NCBI GenBank assembly: GCA_023053575.1
Contig: JAKZAP010000013.1
Span: forward strand, 1,808,001 to 1,872,000
Length of the DNA: 64,000 nucleotides
Origin: Branchinecta lynchi
Taxonomy: Eukaryota; Arthropoda; Branchiopoda; Anostraca; Branchinectidae
Direction: 5' to 3'
Under the pieces are notes generated by a model. It was not told the origin of the DNA. It was given only the letters and a program-made list of their open reading frames with translations, and ran no database searches. A program made the translations under genes and the position numbers. Shown here in pieces: positions 33,750 through 44,710 of this stretch (position 1 is the stretch's first letter; each line of letters starts with the position of its first letter).

Positions 33750-36600
33750 TGTTTGTTATGGCACTTACATACCGATCACTTTTCGGTCGGTCGGTCTGTC
33801 CACTCATCTCGAGTTTGGGCACTTCCGGATGTGCTAGGAGGATGAAACTTGGTAGGCGTATTTGGGACCCCACCAAACTGACTAGGAAATTATCATTTCC
33901 TTGATCCGACCATCGTGGTAGGAATGGAGGGGGAATTTGGGATATTGACGTGTGTTTAACTTTCGAACGGGGAATCGGACCGTAATGAAACTTGATATTT
34001 GGAAAGACCTCGTGTCTCAGATCACACTTAAAGTCCGGAATGGATCCGGTTACTTTGGGGTGAGTTGCAGGGGCGGAACCGGAAATCGGTGACATGTTCA
34101 GACTGGACGGATCGGGATGAAACTTGGTGGGGGTAACAAGCACAAGGCCTAGATACAGAGTGGACAAGACCGGACCGGATCCGAGCACTGTGAGGGGAGT
34201 TGGATGGAGGGTTCCGGAATTACGGCGATTCCGAGTTAAGATGCTTACACATGTGCTAGGACGACGGAACGTGGCAGGCGTATCAGGGACCCGACCAAAA
34301 TAACTTGGAAATAGTCACTTCCCCCATCCGACCACCGTGGGGGGGAGTGGATGGAGGGGGAATCCGGAATATTGACTTATTTATAACTTTTGAACGGGGA
34401 ATCGGGTGTTTATGAAACTTGATGTTTGGATAGACGTCTTGTGATTTCACACTTCAAGTCCAGAATGGATCCGGTGACTTTGGGGGGATCGGAAATCGCG
34501 TGACTTGTTCAGAGTGGACGGGTCGGGATGAAAATTGGTGGGAAGAACAAGCAAAAGCCTTGACTACATAGTTGACAAGACAGGACAGGATCCGAGCACT
34601 GTGGGAGGAGTTGGAGTGGGGGCAATGCCGTATCCAGGGGGGGGGGGGTGAAATTCCGCCCCGAAACACACAAAAAGAACGATTTTTTATAGGCTTTTCC
34701 CTCTGATCTATGTGTTTTTACGGTCGGTCGGTTAGTCCGGTGTTTGCGAGTTAGGGTACTTCCAGATATGCTAGGACGATGAAACTTGGCAGGCATATTA
34801 GGGACCCGACCAAACTAAGTTGGAAATAGTCACTTGCCTGATCCGACCATCGTGGGGGGAGGGAGGGGAGCCGGAATCCGGAATTTAGTAGCATGCATAA
34901 CTTTCGAACGGGTTATCGGATCTTAATGAAAGTTGATATTTGGAGAGACGTCATGTCTCAGATGTTCCATTTCAAGTCCGGACCGAATCCGATGAATGTG
35001 GGGGGGGGGGCGGAAATCACACGACAAGCTTAGAGTGGAGGGATCGGGATGAAACTTGGTGAGAGGAACAAGCACAAGCCGTAGGTACATCATTGGCAGA
35101 ACCGGACGGGATTCGTGCACTGTGGTGGGAGTTGGAGGGGGGGGGGGGCCGGAATTCCGGTGATACGGAGTTAAGTTACTTCTAGATGGGATGGGACAGT
35201 GAAACTTGGCAAGCGTACCAGGGACCCGACCAAACTAACTTGGAAATAGTCACTTCCCCGATCCGACCACCGTGGAGGGAGTGGAGGGAAGGGGAATCCG
35301 GAATCTAGAGGTACGTATAACTTTGGAACGGGTGATCAGATCTTAATGAAACTTGGTATTTGGAAAGACCTCGTGTCTCGGGTGTCCCACGTGAAGTCCG
35401 TACCGGATCCGATTATTGTGGGGGGGGGGGGAGTCAGAGGGGGAGCCGAAAGAAATAGAAAACCGTGATTTTCGGGGTTTTTTCTTGATCAGCTAATTAT
35501 CCCTCTAAGATGATGTGCGAGGGATAAATATAAATTCGGATATTTCGGTTGCACTTCCGGCAAACCGTCCTCAGCGAAAAACAAACAACTAAATCATAAA
35601 ATCCAACACAATACCAACAGAAAAGTGATGCGGAACCAACAAAACATACAACGATATGTAACTTAAAACCAGAAAGAACGATGCTGATTGAAACGGCAAA
35701 ACAAATTCAAATAAAATAACGAATATTAATATGTGCGTGTTAAAAGTGTATATGTACAAATCTGTGATTATTTTACAATTCTGAATTCTGTGTCTATTTA
35801 CAATTTACCAATACCAGAAGAGTCTTAGTTCTGTGAAATTATTTGTTCCATAATATCTTCCACAGAACGCCGGAAGTGCAACCGAAATATCCGAATTTAT
35901 ATTTATCCCTCGCACATCATCTTAGAAGGATAATTAGCTGATCAAGAAAAAACCCCGAAAATCACGGTTTTCTATTTCTTTCGGAATGAATGGTCAGCTT
36001 GGCTTCAAACCTTATATTGGGGGAGCCGTAAATCTTGTGACACTCTAAGAGTGGAGCGATTGGGATGAAACTTTGTGGTATGAACAAGTACAAGCCCGAG
36101 ATTCATCAGTGACAGAACTGGATCGGGTTCGAGCACTGTGGGGGGGGGGGGGGGGTTAGAAGGGGGGGGGGGGGTCTGGAATTCCGGTGATCACCAGTTA
36201 AAGTACTTCCAGATGTGCTAGGACCATGAAACTTGAACATTAGAGACTTGACATGATTAGAATATTTTTGCCTCATGGGTTTTGTTTATAACTGAATTTC
36301 TTAAAGCACAAATGATACTTTTGATTAAAATATACATTTCATTCTCCCGATGAGCTCATCATCATTTTTGCTTCAAGAGTTTTGATTACAGATGAATTTT
36401 TAGCGCCCCTAAAGTGCATCATCACAGCCAAATGCATTACCAAACGATACGTTCTCGTGATTTCCAAGGACCCATTATCTCAAGGGTTTTGCTTACAAAT
36501 AATCACAACAAACCCACGAACTGAAGAATTCCTACTTTCATCCTCTGACCCAGCCTTGCAAGTGCCATATGAGCTTGCAGCTCTTGTTTTTACTTTTTTG
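33750..36600 (-). repeat. S-family element, copy 4 (minus), interrupted by K
   Basis: Starts with a degraded terminal hairpin ('ttatggcacttacat' at about 33756), a CGGT microsatellite (33783-33798), repeated monomers with 'atgaaacttgg' spaced about 155 bp apart (33842, 33981, 34115 and onward), then AT-rich modules from 36250, and the opposite terminus 'tgcaagtgccatatgagctt' then GCAGCTCTTG at 36560-36592. Open frames such as 33589-34188 (199 codons) are monomer translation and not a gene. Confidence 0.75.
35449..36018. mobile_element. K foldback transposon, copy 1, with 8-10-bp target duplication
   Basis: About 570 bp. Inverted arms of about 120 bp (35449-35570 and 35866-35985) contain 'aaaccgtgattttcgggg', 'gatcagctaattatccctc' and 'atatttcggttgcacttccg'. 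A 30-bp asymmetric extension ('ggtcagcttggcttcaaacc') sits only at the right end. GGGGGAGCCG flanks both sides (35439-35448, 36019-36028). Inserted in S-family DNA. The loop is AT-rich and noncoding. Confidence 0.8.
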
Positions 36601-36609
36601 TCCGACCAG

Positions 36610-36653
36610 CAGGCAATCCCCCCCCCCGAAATAAATTCCTGGATACGGGCCTG
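36610..36653. mobile_element. Miniature hAT-like remnant (44 bp)
   Basis: CAGGCAATCC, C run, 'gaaataaattcctggatac' and GGGCCTG: two ends with the interior lost. Similar collapsed text occurs in both arms of the inverted repeat (34625-34665 and 37764-37800). Confidence 0.45.
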
Positions 36654-36654
36654 A

Positions 36655-37256
36655 GTGGGGGTTACGGAATTCCGCTGATCCCGAGTTAAGATGGTTACAC
36701 ATGTGCTAGGACGACGGAACTTGGCAGGCGTATCAGGGACTTGACAATTTTAACTCAAGAGCAGTCGTTTCTCCTATTTGACCATCGTGGGGGGAGTGGA
36801 GGCAGGGGTAATCCGGAATCTTGAGAAATGTCCAACTTTTGAACGGGTGATCGGATCTTAACGAATCTCGATATTCGTGAGAGAACTGATGTCTCAGATA
36901 TCCCATTTCAAGCGTGGACATGCTCCAATCAATGTGGGGGAGTCGGGGGGGGGGGGTCAGAAATTTTGTGACACGCTTAGAGTGTAGCGATTGGGATGAC
37001 ACTTGTTAGGAAGACCAAGCGTAGCCTAACATTAGAGACCTGACAAGATTGCCTTGCAAATTCTCACTTCCCAGATCCGACCGTCCCTTAAAGTACTCAT
37101 CTTAACCGCAAAGTACAAAAAATACTTTTCAGCAAAATCTGCATTTTCATGATCCCCTTGAGCCACTGATCATTTTGCCTCAAGAGTTTTGCTTAGAAAT
37201 GACTTCCTGGCACCCCGAAAGTTCGCATCTTAACCGAAAGGTAAAAAAAAAAAATC
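36655..37256 (-). repeat. S-family monomers in the spacer of the inverted repeat
   Basis: 'cgtatcagggacttgacaat', 'cgaacgggtgatcgg'-type text and 'gtgacacgcttagagtgtag' are minus-oriented S monomers; 37090-37240 is the AT-rich S module ('gcctcaagagttttgctta'). Confidence 0.65.
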
Positions 37257-39408
37257 GTATCACCGGAATTCCGCCCCCCCCCCTCCAACTCCCACCACAG
37301 TGCACGAATCCCGTCCGGTTCTGCCAATGATGTACCTACGGCTTATGCTTGTTCCTCTCACCAAGGTTTCATCCCGATCCCTCCACTCTAAGCTTGTCGT
37401 GTGATTTCCGGCCCCCCCCCCCCACATTCATCGGATTCGGTCCGGACTTGAAATGGAACATCTGAGACATGACGTCTCTCCAAATATCAACTTTCATTAA
37501 GATCCGATAACCCGTTCGAAAGTTATGCATGCCACTAAATTCCGGATTCCGGCTCCCCTCCCTCCCCCCACGATGGTCGGATCAGGCAAGTGACTATTTC
37601 CAACTTAGTTTGGTCGGGTCCCTAATATGCCTGCCAAGTTTTATCGTCCTAGCATATCTGGAAGTACCCTAACTCGCAAACACCGGACTAACCGACCGAC
37701 CGTAAAAACACATAGATCAGAGGGAAAAGCCTATAAAAATCGTTCTTTTTGTGTGTTTCGGGGCGGAATTTCACCCCCCCCCCCCCCTGGATACGGCATT
37801 GCCCCCACTCCAACTCCCCCCACAGTGCTCGGATCCTGTCCTGTCTTGTCAACTATGTAGTCAAGGCTTTTGCTTGTTCTTCCCACCAATTTTCATCCCG
37901 ACCCGTCCACTCTGAACAAGTCACGCGATTTCCGATCCCCCCAAAGTCACCGGATCCATTCTGGAGCTTGAGCACACCACCAGCGGAAGTGGACTAAACA
38001 TCGCTAATATGGGAGGAAGAAGATCGCTCTCTTAAAGTTTAAGTGAAAATGGTTGGGATAGTAGTATCTAGCTACCCATCACTTATTCACTTAAATTGGC
38101 TTGAAGACCCGCTGAAAATGCGTTACTCCGTTGTTACGCTATTGACAAATAATCGATTTTCAAATAGTGGAATTTCCATGTAATTTGTGGTACCTCTACG
38201 CGCTTGTATTTTTGCGCTTGAATATGTACAAGAAAATGGTTACCATTTTGGTGTTTTTACGGCACTTGAGCTTACTCAAATGCCATATAGCGATGGCAAT
38301 TTCTGTCTGTCTGTCCGCATTTTGCTAGTTTGGGCACTTCCACATGACCTAGGACGATAAAACTTGGCACACATATCAGGGACCCAACCGGATTAACTTG
38401 GAAATAATCAGTTCCCGGATTCGACCATCAATGGGGGAGTGGCAAAATGGGGAATCCGGCAATTAGTAACACTCATAACTTTGGAACGGATAATCGGGCG
38501 TGCATTAAACTTGGCAGGTATCAAGAACAAGTGTCTTGGATGTTCATTGTCAAATTCGGATCGGATCCGATAACTGGGGGGGGGGGGGGGGGGGCTGGAG
38601 GGGGACACCCGAAATCTCTTGAAACGCTTTTTCTAGTATTTGTCAAACCCCTACCCCTTTCTTCACACTAGTATAGCTCTGCGCCTGGATGAGTCATTCT
38701 TTCTTCACACTAGTATAGCTCTGCTCGTGGATGAGTAATTCTTTGCTTAAACTCGTTCGAAGAGAGCCAGAGCAATCGAAGGTCGAAGGGGTTGGTACAA
38801 TATGTTGTTGAACCTTAGTAGGGGTTCATATAGATTAGGGGTGCTAGGATGATGAAACTTGGCAGGCCTATCAGGCAGGCATACCAGACCAACCTGGAAA
38901 TAATCAGTTTCCCGATCCGACCATCTGGGGGGAGTGCAGGGTGGGGGAATCCGGAAAATTGAGCGGTATGTAACTTTCGAACGGGTGATAGGATTGAAAT
39001 GAATCTTAATACCTGAATAAATGACATATCTCCGATGTTCCATTTGAAGTCCGAACTGGACTCGACAGCTATGGAGGAGTTGGGAGGGGGGAGACCGGAA
39101 ATCCCGAGAAACGGTTAGAATGGAGGGATCGAAGTGAAACTTGCTGGGAATAACATGCATCTGCTCCAAATAAATCATTTACACATTTGGACTGGATCCG
39201 GACACTTTGGGGGAAGGGGGTGGAGGGGTGTTTCCGGAATTCTGGTGATGGCGGTTCTGGGGATTTTCACGACGAAACTTGGGGAGGCCTATCAGGGACC
39301 CTATCAAACTGACTTGTAAATACAAATTTACTCGATCCGATAGTCGTGGGGGAGTAGAGGAAGGGTGAATCCGGTCGTGCGTAACTTTGGAACGGGAGAT
39401 CAGATTTG
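37257..39408 (-). repeat. Right arm of the multi-kilobase inverted repeat
   Basis: Mirror of 32249-35167, about 2.15 kb. The left-arm segment 33662-34450 is missing here; the junction at about 37965 reads 'ccattctgga|gcttgagcac', with cttga microhomology to both sides. It contains minus-oriented copies of S3 (hairpin at 38262-38290) and the T half (38030-38215). Confidence 0.85.
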
Positions 39409-39860
39409 AGTGAAATTTTGTAATTGAACAGAGGACATGATGAAGGACATGTACCGGCTTAGAACGGAGAGATCGGGATGGAAGTTTGTGGGAATAACTA
39501 ACAGATGCTCCGGATAAATCATTTACAGTACCGGATTGACTCAGGCGACTGTGGGTGGAATTTAATGGGGAGTCCGGAATTCCGGTGATCACGAGTAAAG
39601 GTACTTCCAGGTGTGCTAGGACGATGAAACTTGGCTGGAATATTAGGAATTCGACAAGATTTGCTTAGAAATCGCCACTTTCCAAATCATGACCGCAAAT
39701 GAAGAAAAATACTTTTAAGCAAAATATTTTTATGATCCCCATGAGCCCATTACCATTTTTGCCTCAAGGGTTTTGCTTACAAATGAGGCTCTAGCTCCCT
39801 TAAAGTGCGCATCTTCACCGCAAGGTCGAAAAGTACTTTTAATCAAACGATTCCTTGGGG
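39409..39860 (-). repeat. S-family, inner continuation beyond the right arm
   Basis: Continues the minus S series (atgaaacttgg at 39625) into AT-rich modules ('cctcaagggttttgcttaca' at 39761), but the expected S terminus is absent and different sequence follows at about 39861. Confidence 0.6.
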
Positions 39861-40086
39861 GATGCTCCGGATAGCAGGCAAAACCCTAGACGAAGCAGAG
39901 GTCCGTCTCCTCGAAACCGGAAATTACGCAGCAACAATTCAAAGAAGAACCGTACTTGATATAAATGTCGAAACCATATTGAAGACCACTGAACCGCCCA
40001 ACGAAGAAGAGGAGTTCTAGAAATGCCTTTTACGGTACTTTTTACTTACTAGTGTATAATAAATAATATTCGACTCTGTACAAAAC
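39861..40086 (+). pseudogene. Possible captured 3' exon with stop and polyadenylation signal
   Basis: An open frame reads IPWGMLRIAGKTLDEAEVRL, then LETGNYAATIQRR, VLDINVETILK and an acidic C-terminus PNEEEEF with TAG at 40018-40020. An AATAAA-like signal (ataataaataat) follows at about 40057-40068, before the S terminus at 40088. Codon use and amphipathic composition look protein-like, unlike the adjacent S DNA, and the segment replaces the expected end of an S element. No family recognised and no acceptor site found. It could be a gene fragment carried by the element, or chance. Confidence 0.3.
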
Positions 40087-41202
40087 TCCCAAACAAACAA
40101 GAGCTGAAAGCTCATATGGCACTTGTAAGAACAGTTAGCATGTTTGTCAGATACGGTTTGCAGTTTTCAAGGCTGGATCTCTCTCCCGATATTCATTTCA
40201 TCAGAAAATGGGCTTGATCTAGTGGATCTGAAATGGTTATACCACTCATTGACAACTGTATCTTCCTCCAACGATGATCGGATCGGGGGAGGGACTATAT
40301 TTTCAAGCCAATCTAATAGAGTCCCTAACATGCCTGCAAAGTTTCACGGTCATAGCACATCTGGAAGTACCCTAACTCGTGATCATCGGAATTAGGGAAA
40401 AGCCCCTCCAACTCCCCCCACTGTGACACGATCGGTCCTGTTTTGTCAATAATAATAATAATATATTTGCAAATTGAATGGCAGTCCGTTAAGCCTCTAC
40501 AATGTATCTATGGCTTATGCGTGTTCTTCCCTCCAAGTCCCATCCCGATCTCTCGACTCTAAGCGCTTCAAGAGATTTCTCCCCCCGCCTTCAGCTCCTC
40601 CCGATGTTATCAGATCCGTTCCAGACTTGAAATTGATCATCTGAGTCACTTGTTCTTGACACTTGACAAGTTTCATGCACGTCTGATCACCTGTTCCAAA
40701 GTTATGCATGTCAATAGAATCTCTCCATGATCATCGGATCGGGAAAAGAACTATTTTCAAGTTGACCTGGAAGAGTACCTAATATGTCTGCCAAGTTTCA
40801 TGGTCCTAGTACATGTGGAAGTAGGTACCCCTCGAAGTACCCTCACTCGTGATCACCGGAAATCCGGGAAAACCCCTTCCAACCCCTCTACTGTGACATC
40901 CCGATCCATCGACCCTAAGCATTCCACGACATTTCCGGTCCCCCCCCCCCCTCTAATCCCCCTCTCTTCGGATTTGGTCCAGATTTGAAACTGAAAATCT
41001 GAGACACTTGTTCTTCACAATTGTCAAGTTTTATGCATGTCCGATTATCCATTCCAGAGTTATGCATGTTTCTAGTTTCGGATTCCCCTTCCCTCCACCC
41101 CCCCCCCCCCCCGCGATAGCAGGATCGGGTAAGCGATTATTTCCATGTTAATCTGGTTGGTTCCCTCATATGCCTGTCAAGTTTTATTGTGCTAGCTTAT
41201 TT

Positions 41203-42060
41203 GGAAGCGTTTCACCAGATTTCCGGTTGCCCCTCCAGCTCCCCCCCCCCCCAGTGATCGGATCTGGTCCGGATTTGAAACTGAGCATCTGAAGCACTTG
41301 TTCTTGACACATGTCAAGTTTCTTGCATGTCTGATAACCCGTTCCAAAGTAATGCATGTTACTAGTTTCCGGATTTCCCATCCCTCCACTCCTCCCACAA
41401 TGACCGGATGGGGAAAGTGATTGTTTCCAAGTTCTTCTGGTCGGTTCCCTGATATGCCTGCCAAATTTCATTGTCCTAGCTTATGTGGAAGCGTTTCATG
41501 AGATTTCCGGTGCCCCCTCCAGTCCCCCCCCCCAGTTATCGGATCTGGTCCGGATTTGAAATTGAGCATCTGAAGCACTTGTTCTTGACACATGTCAAGT
41601 TTCTTGCATGTCTGATAACCCGTTCCAAAGTAATGCATGTTACTAGTTTCCGGATTTCCCATCCCTCCACTCCTCCCACAATGACCGGATGGGGAAAGTG
41701 ATTGTTTCCAAGTTCTTCTGGTCGGTTCCCTGATATGCCTGCCAAATTTCATTGTCCTAGCTTATGTGGAAGCGTTTCATGAGATTTCCGGTGCCCCCTC
41801 CAGTCCCCCCCCCCCAGTTATCGGATCTGGTCCGGATTTGAAATTGAGCTTCTGAAGCACTTGTTCTTCACATGTGTCAAGTTTCAGGCATATCTGATTA
41901 CCCGTTCAAAAGTTAGGCATGCTACTACTTTCCGGATTTTCCATCCCTCCACTGCCCCCAAGATGGCCGGATCGGGGAAGTGATTATTTCCAAGTTAATC
42001 TGGTCGGTTTACCAACACGCCTGCCAAGTTTCATCGTTCTAGCTTATGTGGAAGCGTTTC
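41203..42060 (+). repeat. ~284-bp tandem repeat within S
   Basis: 'gaagcgtttca' recurs at about 41203, 41488, 41772 and 42050. Units 2 and 3 are almost identical over their full length, which is why near-identical minus-strand frames of about 95 codons appear twice (41184-41471, 41468-41752). Recent unequal exchange is implied. Confidence 0.8.
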
Positions 42061-42364
42061 ACGAGGTTTTGGGTGCCCCCTCCACCCCCCCCCCCCCAGT
42101 TATCGGCAATTGTTCTTGACATATGTCAAGTTTCACGCAAGTCCGATTACCCGTTCTAAAGTTATGCATGTTACTAGTTTCCGGATTTCTTGTTGCTCCA
42201 CTCCCCCACCCCCCACGATGGCCGGATCGGGGAAGTGACTGTTTCCATGTTAATCTGGTTCGGTCCCTTATACGCCTGCCAAGTTTCATCGTCCTAGCTT
42301 ATGTGGAAGTGCACAAACTAGCAAAACCGGGACAGACCGACAGACCGTCGTTTCCGGATTTCTC

Positions 42365-42372
42365 ATCCCTCC

Positions 42373-42408
<36 letters not shown>

Positions 42409-43080
42409 ACTACGATCGTATCCGGAATATGATTATATCCAAGTTAATCTGGTCGGTTCCCTGATATTCCTGCTAAGCGTTTCACTAGATTTGTTTGACT
42501 TGGACTGACCATCTTTAAACCGTATCTATTCTCGCATTCGCTTTTTATACATCATAGCATGGCTCAGTGGTAGAAAACTGGACTGGCAACACAAAGGTCA
42601 AGTTTCACGTATGTCTGATTACCCTTTCCAAAGTTATGCATGTTAATAGTTTCCGGATTTCCCATCCCTCCACTCCCCCCACTATGATCGGATCCGGAAT
42701 ATGATTATATCCAAGTTAATCTGGTCGGTTCCCTGATATTCCTGCTAAGCGTTTCACTAGATTTGTTTGACTTGGACTGACCATCTTTAAACCGTATCTA
42801 TTCTCGCATTCGCTTTTTATACATCATAGCATGGCTCAGTGGTAGAAAACTGGACTGGCAACAAAGGTCAAGTTTCACGTATGTCTGATTACCCTTTCCA
42901 AAGTTACGCATGTTAATAGTTTCCGGATTTCCCATCCCTCCACTCCCCCCACTATGATCGGGTCCGGAATATGATTATATCCAAGTTAATCTGGTCGGTT
43001 CGCTGATATTCCTGCCAAACGTTTCACTAGATCTGTTTGACTTGGACTGACCATCTTTAATGAAGAATCATTCCCGCATT
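42365..43080 (+). repeat. ~271-bp tandem triplication carrying a tRNA-like A-box piece
   Basis: 'tccggaatatgattatatcc' starts at 42421, 42693 and 42963. Units 1 and 2 include 'catagcatggctcagtggta' then GAAAACTGGACTGGCAAC, the 5' half of a tRNA-like sequence, spliced into S text. The third unit leads into the fuller tRNA-like sequence at 43095. Confidence 0.8.
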
Positions 43081-43094
43081 CGACTCGATACATA

Positions 43095-43168
43095 GTCGCA
43101 TAGCTCAGTGGTAGAATACTGGAGAGTCAACCCATAGATACCCGGTTCGATCCCGCGTTCGGTCAGCG
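43095..43168 (+). repeat. tRNA-like sequence (SINE head or tRNA pseudogene)
   Basis: A-box TAGCTCAGTGG and B-box GGTTCGATCCC are both excellent, at tRNA-like spacing (about 33 nt), with four of five T-stem pairs. The anticodon stem and acceptor stem do not form well, so I do not call a functional tRNA. It sits inside an S element and next to arrays carrying only its A-box half, as expected for a SINE insertion later caught in tandem amplification. Confidence 0.6.
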
Positions 43169-43454
43169 CTTTGTTTTGCTCCCGTTTTACTTTTTGCTCC
43201 CGTTTTACTTTATAGTTTCCGGACTCCCGGATCCGGGGAAAGTTGGATTAGGGAAGTGATTATTTGTAAGTTGATCTGGTCGGGTCCCTGATATGCCTGT
43301 GAAGTTTCATCGTCCTAGCTTGTGTGGAAGTGCCCAAACTAGCAAAACCTGGACAGACCGACAGAACGACAGACAGACAGACCGACAGAAATTACGATCG
43401 CTATATGGCACTTGAGTATGCTCAAGTGCCATAAAAACTCCCGCCAACATTTTA

Positions 43455-43500
43455 CCTATTCTTGCAAGTGCCATATGAGCTTTCAGCTCTTGTTTTATTA
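43455..43500 (-). repeat. Solitary S-family terminus
   Basis: 'ttgcaagtgccatatgagct' then TTCAGCTCTTG is the S 5' end in minus orientation, 15-20 bp from the 3' hairpin of copy 6. 43501-43560 then resembles an F body fragment ('actaatcaaatgaggaaac', 'gatatggattcagcaagcat'). Confidence 0.65.
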
Positions 43501-43639
43501 CGGCCAATTAACTAATCAAATGAGGAAACTAAGTTCAGATATGGATTCAGCAAGCATGCAGCTGCCTATTTGTGGTAAGGTAGACGTTCGCCACTGCCTT
43601 GGTATTGCTAAAAGTATTATATACTAATCCCTGATTAGT

Positions 43640-43830
43640 TTGTTTATTTTGAGTTTTTTTTTTTTTCATGTATTTCGGTGTATATTAAGGCTAATTTGTC
43701 ATTAACGGTCAGCTGTTTTACTAGTATGTAAGTGTGTGTGAGTTTGACTGGTATGTTGTTGTTCCTTTTTATACATCACTCTTCAGTTTTGAAGGATTCA
43801 AATAAATAATAAAAATAATAATTTCTGAGA
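43640..43830 (+). repeat. Retroelement 3' end, AT-rich tail
   Basis: A T run, 'gtatttcggtgtatattaag' and a tail 'caaataaataataaaaataa'. Form as for other LINE ends here, but a different family. Confidence 0.4.
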
Positions 43831-43839
43831 GCAGAGCGA

Positions 43840-44253
43840 GTTGTGCAAATAAATCTGTAGCATGTACCCAGTCAGACTGGCATACGACGACCCCAGTAAT
43901 AATTAGGTACTACCATGTTAATTTTTTGTCCATGTTAAAGGTTAACTTACCGTAGCAAAAAAGATCATCCTGCATAACCACAGTTTTCCATGCAATCAAA
44001 CCGTATGCAATGTAGTAACGCAACACGTCCTTATATCTGGCACACATACGCATGCGTCCACGACAAGGTCGATGCATTCCCCTACGCAGAGACCGGTGTC
44101 GAAGCTATGCCTATGTACAAAATAGGATATTGACTGGTGCAGTCCAGTCTAGTAGCTAGCCCTTGTTAGCATAACCCTCCAAGATTACAATGTATGCATA
44201 ACCCTCCAAGATTACAATGTATGCACGTCGAACGACTGATGACTGAGTTGTCC
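43840..44253. other. No gene; 28-bp tandem duplication
   Basis: 'gcataaccctccaagattac' followed by AATGTAT is present twice in tandem at about 44169-44223. Otherwise no recognised feature. Confidence 0.45.
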
Positions 44254-44257
44254 TTAA

Positions 44258-44706
44258 AGGACCCCTCTTACTTATTCTGCCTTTTATAATATATTTCGGT
44301 CCCATGTGGAATTATAAGCTTCTAAAATCCTCACCTTTCTCCATCGTTTCGTTTCGCAACAACGAATTTTAGCGCTTTTTCGGCCTTGCCGAGTTTTCCC
44401 GTCACCCAACGAAAAGTTTTACGGAAACTTCATTGCCTGCTGACAACTCCTTCAAACATAAGGATGTGATAATCGTATGTTTATTACTTCTTTCATTTGC
44501 TTAGTTTTCCCACTTTTTAACCAAGGCACGTTCAGTTTTAAATCTTTTGCGCCCAGCCTCCACGTCTGAGTGCAGGAAGGCTGGATGTAATCGACAAGCG
44601 CTAACAAGAGAATTGCTAGTTTCAGGCGGAAAGCAATGGTATTTTCGAAAACATTTTTTCTGACCCATTTTATAGGGAAAAAATCATTTCTAGTAGGAGT
44701 TGTGCT
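44258..44706 (-). mobile_element. R-family (piggyBac-like) MITE, copy 3, complete
   Basis: 449 bp between TTAA (44254-44257) and TTAA (44707-44710). Terminal sequence AGGACCCCTCTTAC and, at the other end, 'ctagtaggagttgtgct'. Internally it holds 'tagcgctttttcggccttgc', matching the other R copies. Unoccupied by F. Confidence 0.75.
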
Positions 44707-44710
44707 TTAA

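Larger units (their letters stand above)
32249..35167 (+). repeat. Left arm of a multi-kilobase inverted repeat
   Basis: Reverse-complement partner of 37257-39408. Shared blocks, outer to inner: 'tcaaatctgatctcccgttc'; 'catctatatgaaccc'-type text at 32800; 'gcaaagaattactcatcca'; 'ggtaaccattttcttgtaca'; 'gatcttcttcctcccatatt'; 'ggattcgtgcactgtgg'. About 790 bp (roughly 33662-34450) is present only in this arm. Most of the DNA is S-family, with a T-family piece at 33415-33605. Confidence 0.85.
40088..43440 (+). repeat. S-family element, copy 6 (expanded array)
   Basis: Starts 'acaagagctgaaagctcata' (40095) and ends with the hairpin 'atatggcacttgagtatgct' then CAAGTGCCATAAAAAC (about 43401-43438). 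Between them are about twenty C-rich monomers, including two recent tandem expansions listed separately. 3.3 kb against about 1.4 kb for copies 1 and 2, so the central array has grown. A run of more than 30 C at 42376-42408 is the longest homopolymer in the window. Confidence 0.8.

Noticed and set aside
33589..34188. 199-codon minus-strand open frame
   Set aside because: It is a translation of S-family monomers (the same peptides recur at 38747-39178, 34454-34796 and 37627-37997) and has no splice or start context.
41184..41752. Two nearly identical ~95-codon minus frames
   Set aside because: Identity reflects the 284-bp DNA tandem repeat, not a gene pair; G-run-encoded glycine tracts and S-monomer text throughout.
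43095..43168. Functional tRNA gene
   Set aside because: Promoter boxes are good but the acceptor and anticodon stems do not fold; reported as a SINE head or pseudogene.
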